Positions 26,189 through 34,354 are shown, numbered from the stretch's first letter. The stretch is DNA of 64,000 nucleotides from CBDBIK01 sp965206145 (GCA_965206145.1 CBDBIK010000008.1:25271-89270), one strand, 5' to 3'. Notes: generated by a model from the letters alone, not told the origin. Numbers and translations are program-made.

Positions 26189-28720
26189 GTGGCCGCCACC
26201 GATTCCGGCGCGCGCAGCCCGGCGGGGGGCGTCGGCGCGTTGCTGGCGTGGACGGCGTTTGCGTGGTCGGCGTTTCAGCTGTGGATCGCTTCGCCGTTGC
26301 CCTACATGGTCGGCAATGCCATTCCGGTTTTGAACAACACCGACACCCGCTCCATCCACCTCGCCTTCGGTTTGCTGCTCGCGTTTCTCGCCTATCCGGC
26401 CCTCAAGTCATCTCCCCGGAAGCGCATTCCCGTGCAGGACTGGGTGCTGGCCGGGCTTGGGGTTTGCGCGACCATGTACCTGTCGGTGTTCGCCGTGGAG
26501 CTCGGCGAGCGGCCGGGGTTGCCCACCACTTCGGATCTGGTGGTCGCTTCCATCGGCCTGGTGCTGGTGCTGGAGGGCGCGCGGCGGGCGCTGGGGGCGC
26601 CGCTCATGATCATCGCCGGCATTTTCCTGCTGTATGTATTTTTCGGCCACCTCGCGCCGGAGGTCATCGCCTGGAAAGGCGCCAGTTACGGCAAGGCCAT
26701 GTCCCATATGTGGATTACCCAGGAAGGGGTGTTCGGCGTGGCCCTTGGCGTGTCCACCTCCATGGTGTTTTTGTTCGTGCTGTTCGGCTCGCTGCTGGAG
26801 CGGGCCGGGGCCGGCAACTACTTCATCTGGGTGGCATTCTCCCTGCTGGGACATATGCGCGGCGGCCCGGCCAAAGCCGCGGTGGTGTCTTCGGGGCTCA
26901 CCGGACTGGTGTCCGGTTCATCCATCGCCAACGTGGTAACCACCGGCACTTTCACCATTCCGCTGATGAAACGAGTCGGCTTCCCGGCGGAAAAAGCCGG
27001 GGCGGTGGAGGTCGCGTCATCCACCAACGGCCAACTGACTCCGCCGGTGATGGGGGCGGCGGCGTTTTTGATGATCGAATTCGTCGGCATCTCCTACATT
27101 GAAGTCATCAAACACGCCTTCCTGCCAGCGATCATTTCCTACATCGCGCTGGTGTACATCGTGCACCTGGAATCTTGCAAGGCCGGCCTCAAGGGCCTGC
27201 CGAGGCCGGTAACCAAAACCTGGCAGCGCGCGCTGGTGGGGCTGCTGGTGAACGCGCTCGGTATGGTCATCCTGTCCGGTGTCTGCTACTACTTTTTCAA
27301 CGGCCTCAAAGGATTCGCCGGCCCATACACCTTCTGGGCGAGCACCGCGATCATCCTGCTGGTGTACCTCGGGCTGGTGGCCTACGCCACCCGCTTCCCG
27401 GAACTCGGCGCGAGCGACAAAATCGACAAACTGCCGATTCCCGCGCCCATCATCAAGGCCGGCCTGTACTACCTGCTGCCGGTGGTGGTGCTGATCTGGT
27501 GCTTGACCGTGGAGCGCTTGTCCCCCGGCCTGTCGGCGTTCTACGCCTCGCTGCTGATGATGGTCATCCTGCTGACCCACAAACCGCTCAAGGCGCTGCT
27601 GCGCAACCAGCGCGACGTCGGCGCGCAAATCGTCGCCGGGCTGTGCGACTTCAAGGACGGCATGATCGCCGGTGCGCGCAACATGATCGGCATCTCGGTG
27701 GCCACCGCCTGCGCCGGCATCATCCTCGGCACCGTCACCCTGACCGGCATCGGCCTGGTGATGGCGGAGTTCGTGGAATTCATCTCCGCTGGCAACCTGA
27801 TGTTGATGCTGCTGTTCACCGCCATCATCAGTTTGATTCTCGGCATGGGCCTGCCCACCACCGCCAACTACATCGTGGTGTCATCGCTGATGGCGCCGGT
27901 GATCGTCTCGGTGGGCGCCGCCAACGGCTTGATCGTGCCGCTGATCGCGGTACACCTGTTCGTGTTTTACTTCGGCATCCTGGCCGACGACACGCCGCCG
28001 GTGGGCCTCGCCGCCTACGCCGCCGCCGCCATCTCCGGCGGCGACCCCATCAAAACCGGCATCCAGGGCTTCACCTACGACATCCGCACCGCCATCCTGC
28101 CGTTCCTGTTCATCTTCAACACCGAACTTTTGATGGTGGGCATCGACAGCTGGTTACACCTGATTCTGGTGGTGGCCTCGGCGACCACCGCCATGTTGCT
28201 GTTCGCCGCCGCCAGCCAGGGCTATTTCCTGACCCGCACCCGGTGGTGGGAAGTGATCGCGCTGCTGTTGATTTCCTTCACGCTCTTCCGGCCGGGCTTC
28301 TGGATGGATAAGATTTATCCGCCCCTTGTGAAAGTATCAGCGGATAAAATCTACGAGGTAGTGGAGGCCATGCCGGTCAATTCGCTGGTGCGGGTGCACG
28401 TCATCGGCGAAACCCTGGAAGGGGATGTGGTTGACAAGGTGGTGATGCTGCCCCTCGGCGCCGCCGGCAACGGCGAGGAGCGACTGGCCACCGCCGCCGG
28501 CCTTGAGTTGCGCAGGGAAGACGGTAAATGGCTGGTGGACAACCTGACGTTCGGCGGCCCGGCGGAGCGCCAGAAAATTGACTTTGACTGGGAAGTCGCC
28601 GACCTCCAGCGCAAAGCCGACCGCCCAGCCAAACAATGGTTCTTCCTGCCAGCGCTGGGGTTACTGTTGGTGGTGGTAATGACCCAACGCCGCCGACGCG
28701 CGGCGAACGGCGAGCAGTGA
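26189..28720 (+). CDS. TRAP transporter, fused small and large permease subunits (4TM/12TM); probable frameshift at the 5' end
   Basis: The frame from the GTG at 26189 encodes 843 residues. A DctQ-like part with about four membrane segments is followed by a DctM-like part with SGLTGLVSGSSIANVVTTG and GMGLPTTANYIVVSSLMAP, and then a soluble C-terminal extension (about 700-810) before a last membrane segment. Fused permeases of this kind work with TAXI binding proteins. Upstream, ATG at 26110 has a perfect GGAG site but runs in another frame and stops after ten codons. Dropping one A from the AAAA run at 26114-26117 would join it to the gene as MQIAHQHQQANTQTD. This points to a one-base insertion or sequence error. 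Confidence 0.9.
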   Translation: MAATDSGARSPAGGVGALLAWTAFAWSAFQLWIASPLPYMVGNAIPVLNNTDTRSIHLAFGLLLAFLAYPALKSSPRKRIPVQDWVLAGLGVCATMYLSVFAVELGERPGLPTTSDLVVASIGLVLVLEGARRALGAPLMIIAGIFLLYVFFGHLAPEVIAWKGASYGKAMSHMWITQEGVFGVALGVSTSMVFLFVLFGSLLERAGAGNYFIWVAFSLLGHMRGGPAKAAVVSSGLTGLVSGSSIANVVTTGTFTIPLMKRVGFPAEKAGAVEVASSTNGQLTPPVMGAAAFLMIEFVGISYIEVIKHAFLPAIISYIALVYIVHLESCKAGLKGLPRPVTKTWQRALVGLLVNALGMVILSGVCYYFFNGLKGFAGPYTFWASTAIILLVYLGLVAYATRFPELGASDKIDKLPIPAPIIKAGLYYLLPVVVLIWCLTVERLSPGLSAFYASLLMMVILLTHKPLKALLRNQRDVGAQIVAGLCDFKDGMIAGARNMIGISVATACAGIILGTVTLTGIGLVMAEFVEFISAGNLMLMLLFTAIISLILGMGLPTTANYIVVSSLMAPVIVSVGAANGLIVPLIAVHLFVFYFGILADDTPPVGLAAYAAAAISGGDPIKTGIQGFTYDIRTAILPFLFIFNTELLMVGIDSWLHLILVVASATTAMLLFAAASQGYFLTRTRWWEVIALLLISFTLFRPGFWMDKIYPPLVKVSADKIYEVVEAMPVNSLVRVHVIGETLEGDVVDKVVMLPLGAAGNGEERLATAAGLELRREDGKWLVDNLTFGGPAERQKIDFDWEVADLQRKADRPAKQWFFLPALGLLLVVVMTQRRRRAANGEQ

Positions 28721-28902
28721 GCAGTGAGCGGTGAGCACAACGGAACAACCCCAAAGTAGTCCCATCCACCAAACCACAGGCATTCCCCTGACCTGTAGCA
28801 GAGTTTACAGCACCGATCGCGGTGTAGTAGATTGGCTAAAGAAGTGATCGAATCCCTGAGTTTCTGGTATGATTTTTGAAGGTACGTTGAAATGATTTGT
28901 AA

Positions 28903-29262
28903 GCTAAGAAACACATATCCAGCTATGTTTTTGCAAATGCCTCTTGCACTGCTGTAACTGGTGCTGGTGCTGGTATCGTCGCAAATAATGGTAAGTATCT
29001 TGGTGAAATTGGAAGTGAGTATGGCTCTGAATCGATATTTAATGAATATGGCACATATGAGAATGAATATAGTTCCGACAGCATTTGGAATGAGTATGAT
29101 TCATCTGGAGGAAAATACTCATCCAATTCACCATTCAACGCTTATACATCAACTCCACCTGTGTTGGTGAAAAATGGTAGGGCAATTGCGCATCTTAGAG
29201 TTAATAAATTCTTAGAAGCACCAGTAAACTCATATTTTTTCAAATCATGCACATTTTACTAA
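28903..29262 (+). pseudogene. Decayed cassette gene for a Tyr/Asn-rich repeat protein
   Basis: An open frame without a usable start codon runs from just after a TAA at 28900 to a TAA at 29260. It encodes a likely signal-peptide remnant (SSYVFANASC). Imperfect repeats follow: GKYLGEIGSEYGSESIFNEY, then GTYENEYSSDSIWNEYDS. The C-terminal tail after VLVKNGRAIAH is unrelated. Secreted proteins with such YGSEYSSDSIWN repeats occur in many bacteria with unknown role. The upstream ATG frame at 28893 is shifted. An attC-like site follows 6 bp after the stop, marking it as the first visible cassette. Confidence 0.6.
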
Positions 29263-29268
29263 AAAGAC

Positions 29269-29325
29269 TCATAACAAATTATTCCAGCCGACCGCTAACG
29301 CGGCGGCTGAATTTAGATGTTAGGC
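29269..29325 (+). other. attC-like recombination site 1
   Basis: The right core GTTAGGC (29319-29325) fits the GTTRRRY consensus, and the left core TCATAAC is a degenerate RYYYAAC. Between them CAGCCGACCG and the imperfect complement CGGCGGCTG fold into the hairpin expected of an attC site (57 bp in all). Confidence 0.75.
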
Positions 29326-29342
29326 ATTTATAGGAGAAAAAC

Positions 29343-29612
29343 GTGCCATCATTATCAACATTTTATGGAATTATCGTTTACATGTATTTCATGGATAATA
29401 AGCAACATAGCCTTCCGCATATTCATGTCAAATATCAAGAACATGAGGTGGTTGTATCTATACCTGATGGTGATATTCTCGAAGGAAGTATACCATCGTC
29501 AAAAATGAAACTGCTTCAAGCCTGGGTTGAAATACATAAAGATGAATTGGTGGCTGATTGGGCATTAGCAGTGTCTGGGGAGCAGCCATATAAAATAGAA
29601 CCGTTGAGGTAA
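29343..29612 (+). CDS. DUF4160 domain protein
   Basis: The 89-residue product reads MPSLSTFYGIIVYMYFMDN, followed by PHIHVKYQEHEVVVSIPDG, the DUF4160 pattern with its PHIHV core. It lies 18 bp after attC site 1 and 4 bp before a DUF2442 gene. DUF4160/DUF2442 pairs recur in integron cassettes and plasmids and have been suggested to be toxin-antitoxin-like, but I know of no firm function. The gene is AT-rich compared with the chromosome around it. Confidence 0.88.
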   Translation: MPSLSTFYGIIVYMYFMDNKQHSLPHIHVKYQEHEVVVSIPDGDILEGSIPSSKMKLLQAWVEIHKDELVADWALAVSGEQPYKIEPLR

Positions 29613-29616
29613 GGCA

Positions 29617-29859
29617 ATGAACCCAAGAATAAAAGAAGTTTCAACCACTGATGGTTATCAGCTAAACCTCTTGTTTACTAATGGTGAAAGAGGGATTTAT
29701 GATTGCTCCAATATTCTTGATTTTGGAGTATTCAAGGAGCTAAAAAACAAACATTATTTTATTCAAGCTAGCGTAATTGATGGCACAGTTGTGTGGCCTC
29801 ATGAACAAGATATTTGTCCCGATACGTTATACTTAGATTCAATAAAAGAAAATGCCTAA
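29617..29859 (+). CDS. DUF2442 domain protein
   Basis: The 80-residue product has the DUF2442 pattern: LLFTNGERGIYDCSNILD in the first half and VVWPHEQDICPDTLYLDS near the C-terminus. It is 4 bp downstream of the DUF4160 gene, so the two form one cassette. Its stop lies inside the left core of attC site 2, as is common for cassette genes. Confidence 0.88.
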   Translation: MNPRIKEVSTTDGYQLNLLFTNGERGIYDCSNILDFGVFKELKNKHYFIQASVIDGTVVWPHEQDICPDTLYLDSIKENA

Positions 29860-29910
29860 CAAGGCACTCCAGCGGACGGCTGACGCCGCCGCTGAGTTTA
29901 GGCGTTAGAG
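29854..29910 (+). other. attC-like recombination site 2
   Basis: Left core GCCTAAC (29854-29860) and right core GTTAGAG (29904-29910) flank CAGCGGACGGC and its imperfect complement GCCGCCGCTG. The AACAAGGC step after the left core is typical of integron attC sites. Length is 57 bp. Confidence 0.85.
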
Positions 29911-29927
29911 CATTAGGAATCGAACTG

Positions 29928-30432
29928 ATGAATTTCAAATATCACTTAGTACCAATTCTGTTGTTAGCGCCAACAATGGTTGCTGCAAATGCGGAAAAGG
30001 ATTCCCAGCTATTTAAGCTATATCGAACTCGATAACGGATATGTGATTTGTGGAGAAGAATATTCGAGTTACCACGAAAGTCGCACAGGCATGGTTTGTA
30101 CGGGTGGTAAGTATTCAAGCTATCACGAAAGCCGAACTGGCCAAGTTTCCTGTGGCGGAGAATATAGTAGCTACCATGAAAGTCGGACAGGTCAAGTGTG
30201 CGCAGGGGGTGAATACTCCAGTTACCACGAAAGCCGAACCGGTGAGGTAGCGTGTGGCGGTGAATACAGCAGCTATCACGAAAGTAGAACAGGAAAAGTG
30301 TGTGCCGGAGGTGAATACTCCAGTTACCACGAAAGCCGAACCGGTGAGGTAGCGTGTGGCGGTCGATACAGCAGCTATCACCAAAGTAGAACAGGAAAAG
30401 TATGTTTTGGTGGTTTGTATCGACCAAAATAG
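29928..30432 (+). pseudogene. Cassette gene for a secreted 18-residue-repeat protein, frameshifted
   Basis: ATG at 29928 starts a clean signal peptide (MNFKYHLVPILLLAPTMVAA), but that frame stops at 30035. From about 29995 the next frame reads IPSYLSYIELDNGYVICG and then seven repeats of the form YSSYHESRTGxVxCGGE, to a TAG at 30430. Removing one A from the AAAA run near 29994-29998 joins the two. The repeats are nearly identical in DNA as well. The mature protein would be rich in Tyr, Ser, Gly and single Cys residues per repeat. It is distantly like the decayed gene at 28903. Function unknown. Confidence 0.7.
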
Positions 30433-30504
30433 CTCTAACAAAGCGCTCGTTCGGACGCAAACTACGCTGCGCTTCGTTTGCGCCGCACAGCTTGGTCGTT
30501 AGAT
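30433..30504 (+). other. attC-like recombination site 3
   Basis: Left core CTCTAAC (30433-30439) and right core GTTAGAT (30498-30504) flank a long near-palindrome, GGACGCAAAC/GTTTGCGCC. The TAG stop of the preceding cassette gene lies at its left border. Length is 72 bp. Confidence 0.82.
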
Positions 30505-30516
30505 TTCACGGGTGCT

Positions 30517-31365
30517 ATGGCTAACCACTGGTCAGATTCCGAGGTCGAAGCAGCAGTAGCGGACTATTTCCGTATGTTGCGTCTTGAACTGACCGGTCAC
30601 AAATACAACAAGACCGAGCATCGGCGTGCATTGATGGAACTGCTGGATAACCGCTCCGATAGCTCAGTTGAACTGAAGCATCAGAACATCAGCGCTGTGC
30701 TGATCGAAATGGGCATTCCCTACATTGATGGCTACAAGCCGCGTTTCAACTACCAACGTTCGCTGCTCCCGGCAGCGGTTGCGGACTATCTGAAGAACCA
30801 TCCACAGACCCAACAACTGTTCGCCGCGAGCGCCGAAGCAACGCCACCCGTTCCCACCGTTGAAGATTTTCTTGTTGCCCTGGAGGAGCCACCTAAACCG
30901 GATGATCGAATGGCTCCGGCCATCGCTGAGCCACGAACCTTCTATAACCCAGGTGGTGTCAACTACCTAGAGCGCGAAGCTCGGAATCAATTGCTAGGGG
31001 AAGCTGGGGAACAATTCGCCATCAATTTCGAGCGTGCTCGCCTGATTCGAGCCGGAAAGGAATCCCTTGCTGAGCACATCGAGCAAGTTTCGGCAACAGT
31101 AGGCCCATCTGCAGGATTCGACATCAAGTCTTTCGAAGAAAACGGTACAGATCGCTTCATTGAGGCCAAGACAACCAAGTACGGAAAAAACTCACCATTC
31201 TTCGTAACGCCCAATGAGTTGCGGCTCTCGCGGGACAACGCATCAAGCTACTACCTGTACCGCTTGTTCAAGTTTCGAGAATCCCCGCGCCTCTTCGCCC
31301 TGCACGGGCGTGTGGAAGATAAGTGCATACTTGAACCGTCTGAGTTCATAGCGAGGCCGGCGTGA
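30517..31365 (+). CDS. DUF3883 domain protein
   Basis: The 282-residue product starts MANHWSDSEVEAAVADYF at 30517, 12 bp after attC site 3. The N-terminal part (1-75) resembles a short helical domain found with restriction-like proteins. The C-terminal DUF3883 domain has GFDIKSFEENGTDRFIEAKT (near 205-224), with a D...ExK arrangement like PD-(D/E)XK nucleases. DUF3883 proteins often occur in defence loci, so a nucleic-acid role is plausible but not shown. The stop is just before attC site 4. Confidence 0.82.
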   Translation: MANHWSDSEVEAAVADYFRMLRLELTGHKYNKTEHRRALMELLDNRSDSSVELKHQNISAVLIEMGIPYIDGYKPRFNYQRSLLPAAVADYLKNHPQTQQLFAASAEATPPVPTVEDFLVALEEPPKPDDRMAPAIAEPRTFYNPGGVNYLEREARNQLLGEAGEQFAINFERARLIRAGKESLAEHIEQVSATVGPSAGFDIKSFEENGTDRFIEAKTTKYGKNSPFFVTPNELRLSRDNASSYYLYRLFKFRESPRLFALHGRVEDKCILEPSEFIARPA

Positions 31366-31366
31366 A

Positions 31367-31459
31367 ACCTAACAAGGCGACGAAGTCGTTCGCTACGCTC
31401 ACTCGGACGGCCCACCCGCTGCGCGGTCGTTCCGCCGCTTATCGCTGCCGTTATAGGTC
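31367..31459 (+). other. attC-like recombination site 4
   Basis: Left core ACCTAAC (31367-31373) is followed by AAGGCGACGAAG. The right end CGTTATAGGT (31449-31458) is a less regular match to GTTRRRY. The interior TCGTTCGCTACGCTCAC recurs in the broken site 5. Length is about 93 bp. Confidence 0.72.
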
Positions 31460-31471
31460 ATGGAGACATCG

Positions 31472-31491
31472 ATGAGAAAAATAATAATATT
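31472..31491 (+). pseudogene. Start of a cassette gene cut by IS5 copy B
   Basis: ATG AGA AAA ATA ATA ATA begins 13 bp after attC site 4, where a cassette gene start is expected, and runs straight into the left end of the IS. The rest of this gene is not found on the other side, where a partial attC begins instead. A deletion beside the IS is the simplest reading. Confidence 0.5.
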
Positions 31492-32708
31492 GAGACCTTT
31501 GCACGAAACCAGCAGAATCTGCGTTGAGAATTTGCGATAATAGGTTCAAGCACTATACCCACCACACTACCCCTTGGAGGAGAAGAAATGGCCTGGAAAA
31601 ACCTCGCGCAACGCAGTTTGGCGGATGGCATGTTGATCGATCATGATGCCCTCAAAGAACTGGATGGTGTGCACGAATTAATCGATTGGTCGCGCCTTGA
31701 GCAACTGCTTTCAGGTATTCATGCAAGCCCTCGGGGCGAGAAGGCCTGGCCACCCTTGATGATGGTTAAAGCGTTGTTGCTGCAAAGCTGGTACGGGCTC
31801 AGTGATCCGGCACTGGAAAAGCAATTGGCACGCGACCTGCTGTTTCGTCGCTTCACCGGTCTGGATATTTCAGAACCGGTGCCGGATCACGCGACGTTAT
31901 GGCGGTTTAGACAAACGCTGGAGCGCTTATCCTTGATGGATGCGTGCCTGGGTGAGATCAACACTCAATTGAGCGAACAAGGGCTTTACATCCAATCGGG
32001 AGGGGTCAGTATTGTTGATGCCAGTGTGATTGAAGCGAAACAATGTCGTCCCCATAAGAACCAGGAAGGTCATTCGACCCAAGACCCCGAGGCCGGCTGG
32101 AATGTGAAAGCCGGGTCGGATGGAAAGCGCAAAAGCACATATGGTTATAAGGCGCATATGAATGTGGATGAAGATGGGTTCATCAAGTCAACCGACTACA
32201 GCCCGGGTAATGTGCATGATTCCAATTACTTTACGGATTTATTATGCGGCGATGAGACGGCGGTTTATGCGGATAGTGCTTATCGTAGTCAGGCTCACGA
32301 CCAGTGGCTGGCGGAGCGACAGATAGATAATCGGATCATCAAACGTGGCTATCGGAACAAGCCGTTGGATGCACAGGGGAGGAAGTTTAACCGGCTTCAT
32401 TCGGGGGTACGCTGTACGGTGGAACGTGTCTTTGGGGTGTTAAAGCTACACTACGGGATGGGCAAAGCCCGCTACCTGGGTCTTGGCCGTAACCGCACGC
32501 GCTTTGAGTTGATGTGCGTCGCCCACAATATCAAGCGTGGTTTATCGCTTCAGCAGGCAAGTTGCGCCTAAAAAATGGAAAAGGGGTGGAAAGATGGAGT
32601 AATCGGCCAGCCAATACGGCTGATTGAGTGCTTTTTGGGTATTTTTCTCAAAAAAAAGCCCGTTTGAAGAACTGAGAAGCCCTACAGTGTGTTCGTGCAA
32701 AGGTCTCA
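31492..32708 (+). mobile_element. IS5-family element, copy B
   Basis: The 1217-bp copy has the same ends as copy A (GAGACCTTTGCACG... and ...CGTGCAAAGGTCTCA). Flanks are TATT on the left and TTAA on the right, so there is no target duplication, unlike the other three copies. It interrupts the cassette array, with part of a cassette and the left half of an attC missing. Confidence 0.92.
31588..32571 (+). CDS. IS5-family transposase (copy B)
   Basis: This 327-residue DDE transposase is nearly identical to copy A, with scattered substitutions such as AERQIDN for AQRQIDN. All three catalytic acids are kept, so the protein should be functional. Confidence 0.95.
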   Translation: MAWKNLAQRSLADGMLIDHDALKELDGVHELIDWSRLEQLLSGIHASPRGEKAWPPLMMVKALLLQSWYGLSDPALEKQLARDLLFRRFTGLDISEPVPDHATLWRFRQTLERLSLMDACLGEINTQLSEQGLYIQSGGVSIVDASVIEAKQCRPHKNQEGHSTQDPEAGWNVKAGSDGKRKSTYGYKAHMNVDEDGFIKSTDYSPGNVHDSNYFTDLLCGDETAVYADSAYRSQAHDQWLAERQIDNRIIKRGYRNKPLDAQGRKFNRLHSGVRCTVERVFGVLKLHYGMGKARYLGLGRNRTRFELMCVAHNIKRGLSLQQASCA

Positions 32709-32781
32709 TTAAGTCGTTCGCTGCGCTCTCTGGGATGCTCCGCTCGTTCCTCGCTCCGCACCCCTTATGTTGGCGTTAGAT
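32709..32781 (+). other. Truncated attC-like site 5
   Basis: Right after IS copy B the sequence AAGTCGTTCGCTGCGCTC parallels the interior of attC site 4 and ends in a right core GTTAGAT (32775-32781). The left core and first arm are missing, removed by the IS or a linked deletion. It probably can no longer recombine normally. Confidence 0.65.
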
Positions 32782-32828
32782 TCTGAAAACACACATGAAC
32801 ATTGCACGAATACTCGCCAGCTACACAA

Positions 32829-32912
32829 ATGTCGCCAGAAATTTCACTGTCGAAGCTGAAAAAACTTAATGATAAAGTACCCGAATCACAAAAAATACCA
32901 AATGTCGCCTAA
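32829..32912 (+). CDS. Very short cassette reading frame (27 residues)
   Basis: Between sites 5 and 6 only about 125 bp remain. The frame MSPEISLSKLKKLNDKVPES, with seven further residues, ends with its TAA inside the left core of attC site 6, as real cassette genes do. It may be the 3' stub of a lost gene. A second frame, 32795-32869 (24 residues, starting MNIARILASY), is equally open. Neither has a recognised family. Confidence 0.3.
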   Translation: MSPEISLSKLKKLNDKVPESQKIPNVA

Positions 32913-32979
32913 CAAGCGCATGCAGCCGGACTGCCAAATCGCTACGCGCTTTATCAGTCGCTGATGCGAGGCGTTAGGC
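32907..32979 (+). other. attC-like recombination site 6
   Basis: The cores are perfect complements: GCCTAAC (32907-32913) and GTTAGGC (32973-32979). The arms GCATGCAGC and GCTGATGCG pair between them. This is the best-formed site of the array and marks its right end; no further attC is seen downstream. Confidence 0.88.
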
Positions 32980-33289
32980 CTCAGTCAGAGAATTTTATAA
33001 ACCTGAAAATTCGGAATGAAAATAATGGTGATATTGATGCAATTGATAAAGTCACGAAGCATTTTTGAATGTAGCAACCAGGCGATGCGCGGGGATGATA
33101 TACTATTCCATTACCCGCCCCCCACTCCCCGGCCCGCAAAATCCCGGACAGGCGGCGGAGGCGAAAAGATGGATGCAAGAAGGTGGGGGCGGGAACCATC
33201 GCCGCTGCGCCGAATCTCAAAGTCGATGCTTAACATGCCCGGATGCCCGGATACCCGGATACCCGAACACCACACTCCTGAAACCGCCC
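32980..33289 (+). other. Intergenic region before the MotA/ExbB operon
   Basis: No gene is supported. The first 80 bp are AT-rich and belong to the array side; base composition then shifts to GC-rich. A TATACT box (33099-33104) lies about 186 bp before the MotA/ExbB start, without a good -35. A short repeat (CCCGGATAC) occurs near 33250. Operon transcription probably starts in this stretch. Confidence 0.4.
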
Positions 33290-34354
33290 ATGACCCTGTA
33301 CTGGCCCGCCCGTTTTACGCTGTTGCTTTATTTCACCCTGCTGGTGCTGGTCGCCATCAACCTCGCGCGGGTGCTGGATTTGCCGTTGCACCTTGCGGCG
33401 GTGCCGCCGGGCGTGGCGCTGGTGGCGCTGGCCGCCGCCTGGTTTTCCCTCGGCACCCGGCGCGCGCTTTTCACCGTCCTGCTGGCGCTCGGCATCCTCA
33501 ACCTTGCGGCGGTGGCGCTGGTGCTGGCGGTGCCGGCGTGGCAGGTCATCGCCGACGGCGCCAGCACCTCCTGGGCTGGGCGCATGGCGCCGCTGGTGGT
33601 CGCCGCGCTCGCGCTCCACGCCTGCAACCTGTGGGTTTCCACGGCAGCCTCCGGCGAACACGACGACGCGCTGGAGCGCCTTGCGCGCCTGTTCTACGGC
33701 CCCGGCATCCTGCCGTCGCTGATCACCGCGCTGATCCTGTGCGCCGGCCTGCTCCTCGGGCTGGAACTGCTGGCGCGCGGCGGCGCGGAGGCACCGGCAC
33801 AAGCGCTGACGCGGCGTGTGCTGGAACGCGGCGTGATTCCGCCGCTGACCGTGTTGTTGTTCTTCTGGGGAGCGCTGCTACTGCTCGGCAAGTGGTGGAA
33901 CGGTTGGTACCTGCGCCGCGTGCTGGCGCGCTGGAACGCGATGTCGCCGGCTGCGGCTACGCCTTTTTCCGCCAGCTTGGATACCCTCGCCGCAAAGCCC
34001 GCGGAGATGGATGAGGGATTGCAGTTGCTGTGGCGGCGCCACGAGGAATCGTGGCTGCTGCCGCGCTACATCAGTTGGGCGGTGCCGATCCTCGGCTTTA
34101 TCGGCACCGTGCTCGGCATCTCGCTGGCGGCCGAGGGCATTCGCCGCATCATCGCCTCGGACGCCGGGCTTGCCAGTTTATCGAAGGACCTCGACGGCGC
34201 CATCGCACCGCTCGGCATCGCCTTTGACACCACGCTGGTCGCGCTCTCGCTGAGCGTGGTGCTGACCCTGGTGCTGGTGCTGGTGCAGCGCGGCGAGGAG
34301 CGCCTGCTCACCACCCTTGAGCGGCGCCTGCGGGACGCGGCGCGTGGCGCTTAG
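33290..34354 (+). CDS. MotA/TolQ/ExbB proton channel family protein with extended N-terminus
   Basis: The 354-residue product starts MTLYWPARFTLLLYFTLL. It has about six hydrophobic segments in the first 215 residues, then the channel domain with WAVPILGFIGTVLGISLAAE (near 263-282) and IAFDTTLVALSLSVVLTLVL (near 310-330), the two-helix signature of the family. Such proteins form pentamers that use the proton or sodium gradient to drive a dimeric partner in the periplasm. The extra N-terminal membrane part is unusual for TolQ or ExbB. It is the first gene of a four-gene operon with two anchored partners and a SUMF1-domain protein. Confidence 0.85.
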   Translation: MTLYWPARFTLLLYFTLLVLVAINLARVLDLPLHLAAVPPGVALVALAAAWFSLGTRRALFTVLLALGILNLAAVALVLAVPAWQVIADGASTSWAGRMAPLVVAALALHACNLWVSTAASGEHDDALERLARLFYGPGILPSLITALILCAGLLLGLELLARGGAEAPAQALTRRVLERGVIPPLTVLLFFWGALLLLGKWWNGWYLRRVLARWNAMSPAAATPFSASLDTLAAKPAEMDEGLQLLWRRHEESWLLPRYISWAVPILGFIGTVLGISLAAEGIRRIIASDAGLASLSKDLDGAIAPLGIAFDTTLVALSLSVVLTLVLVLVQRGEERLLTTLERRLRDAARGA

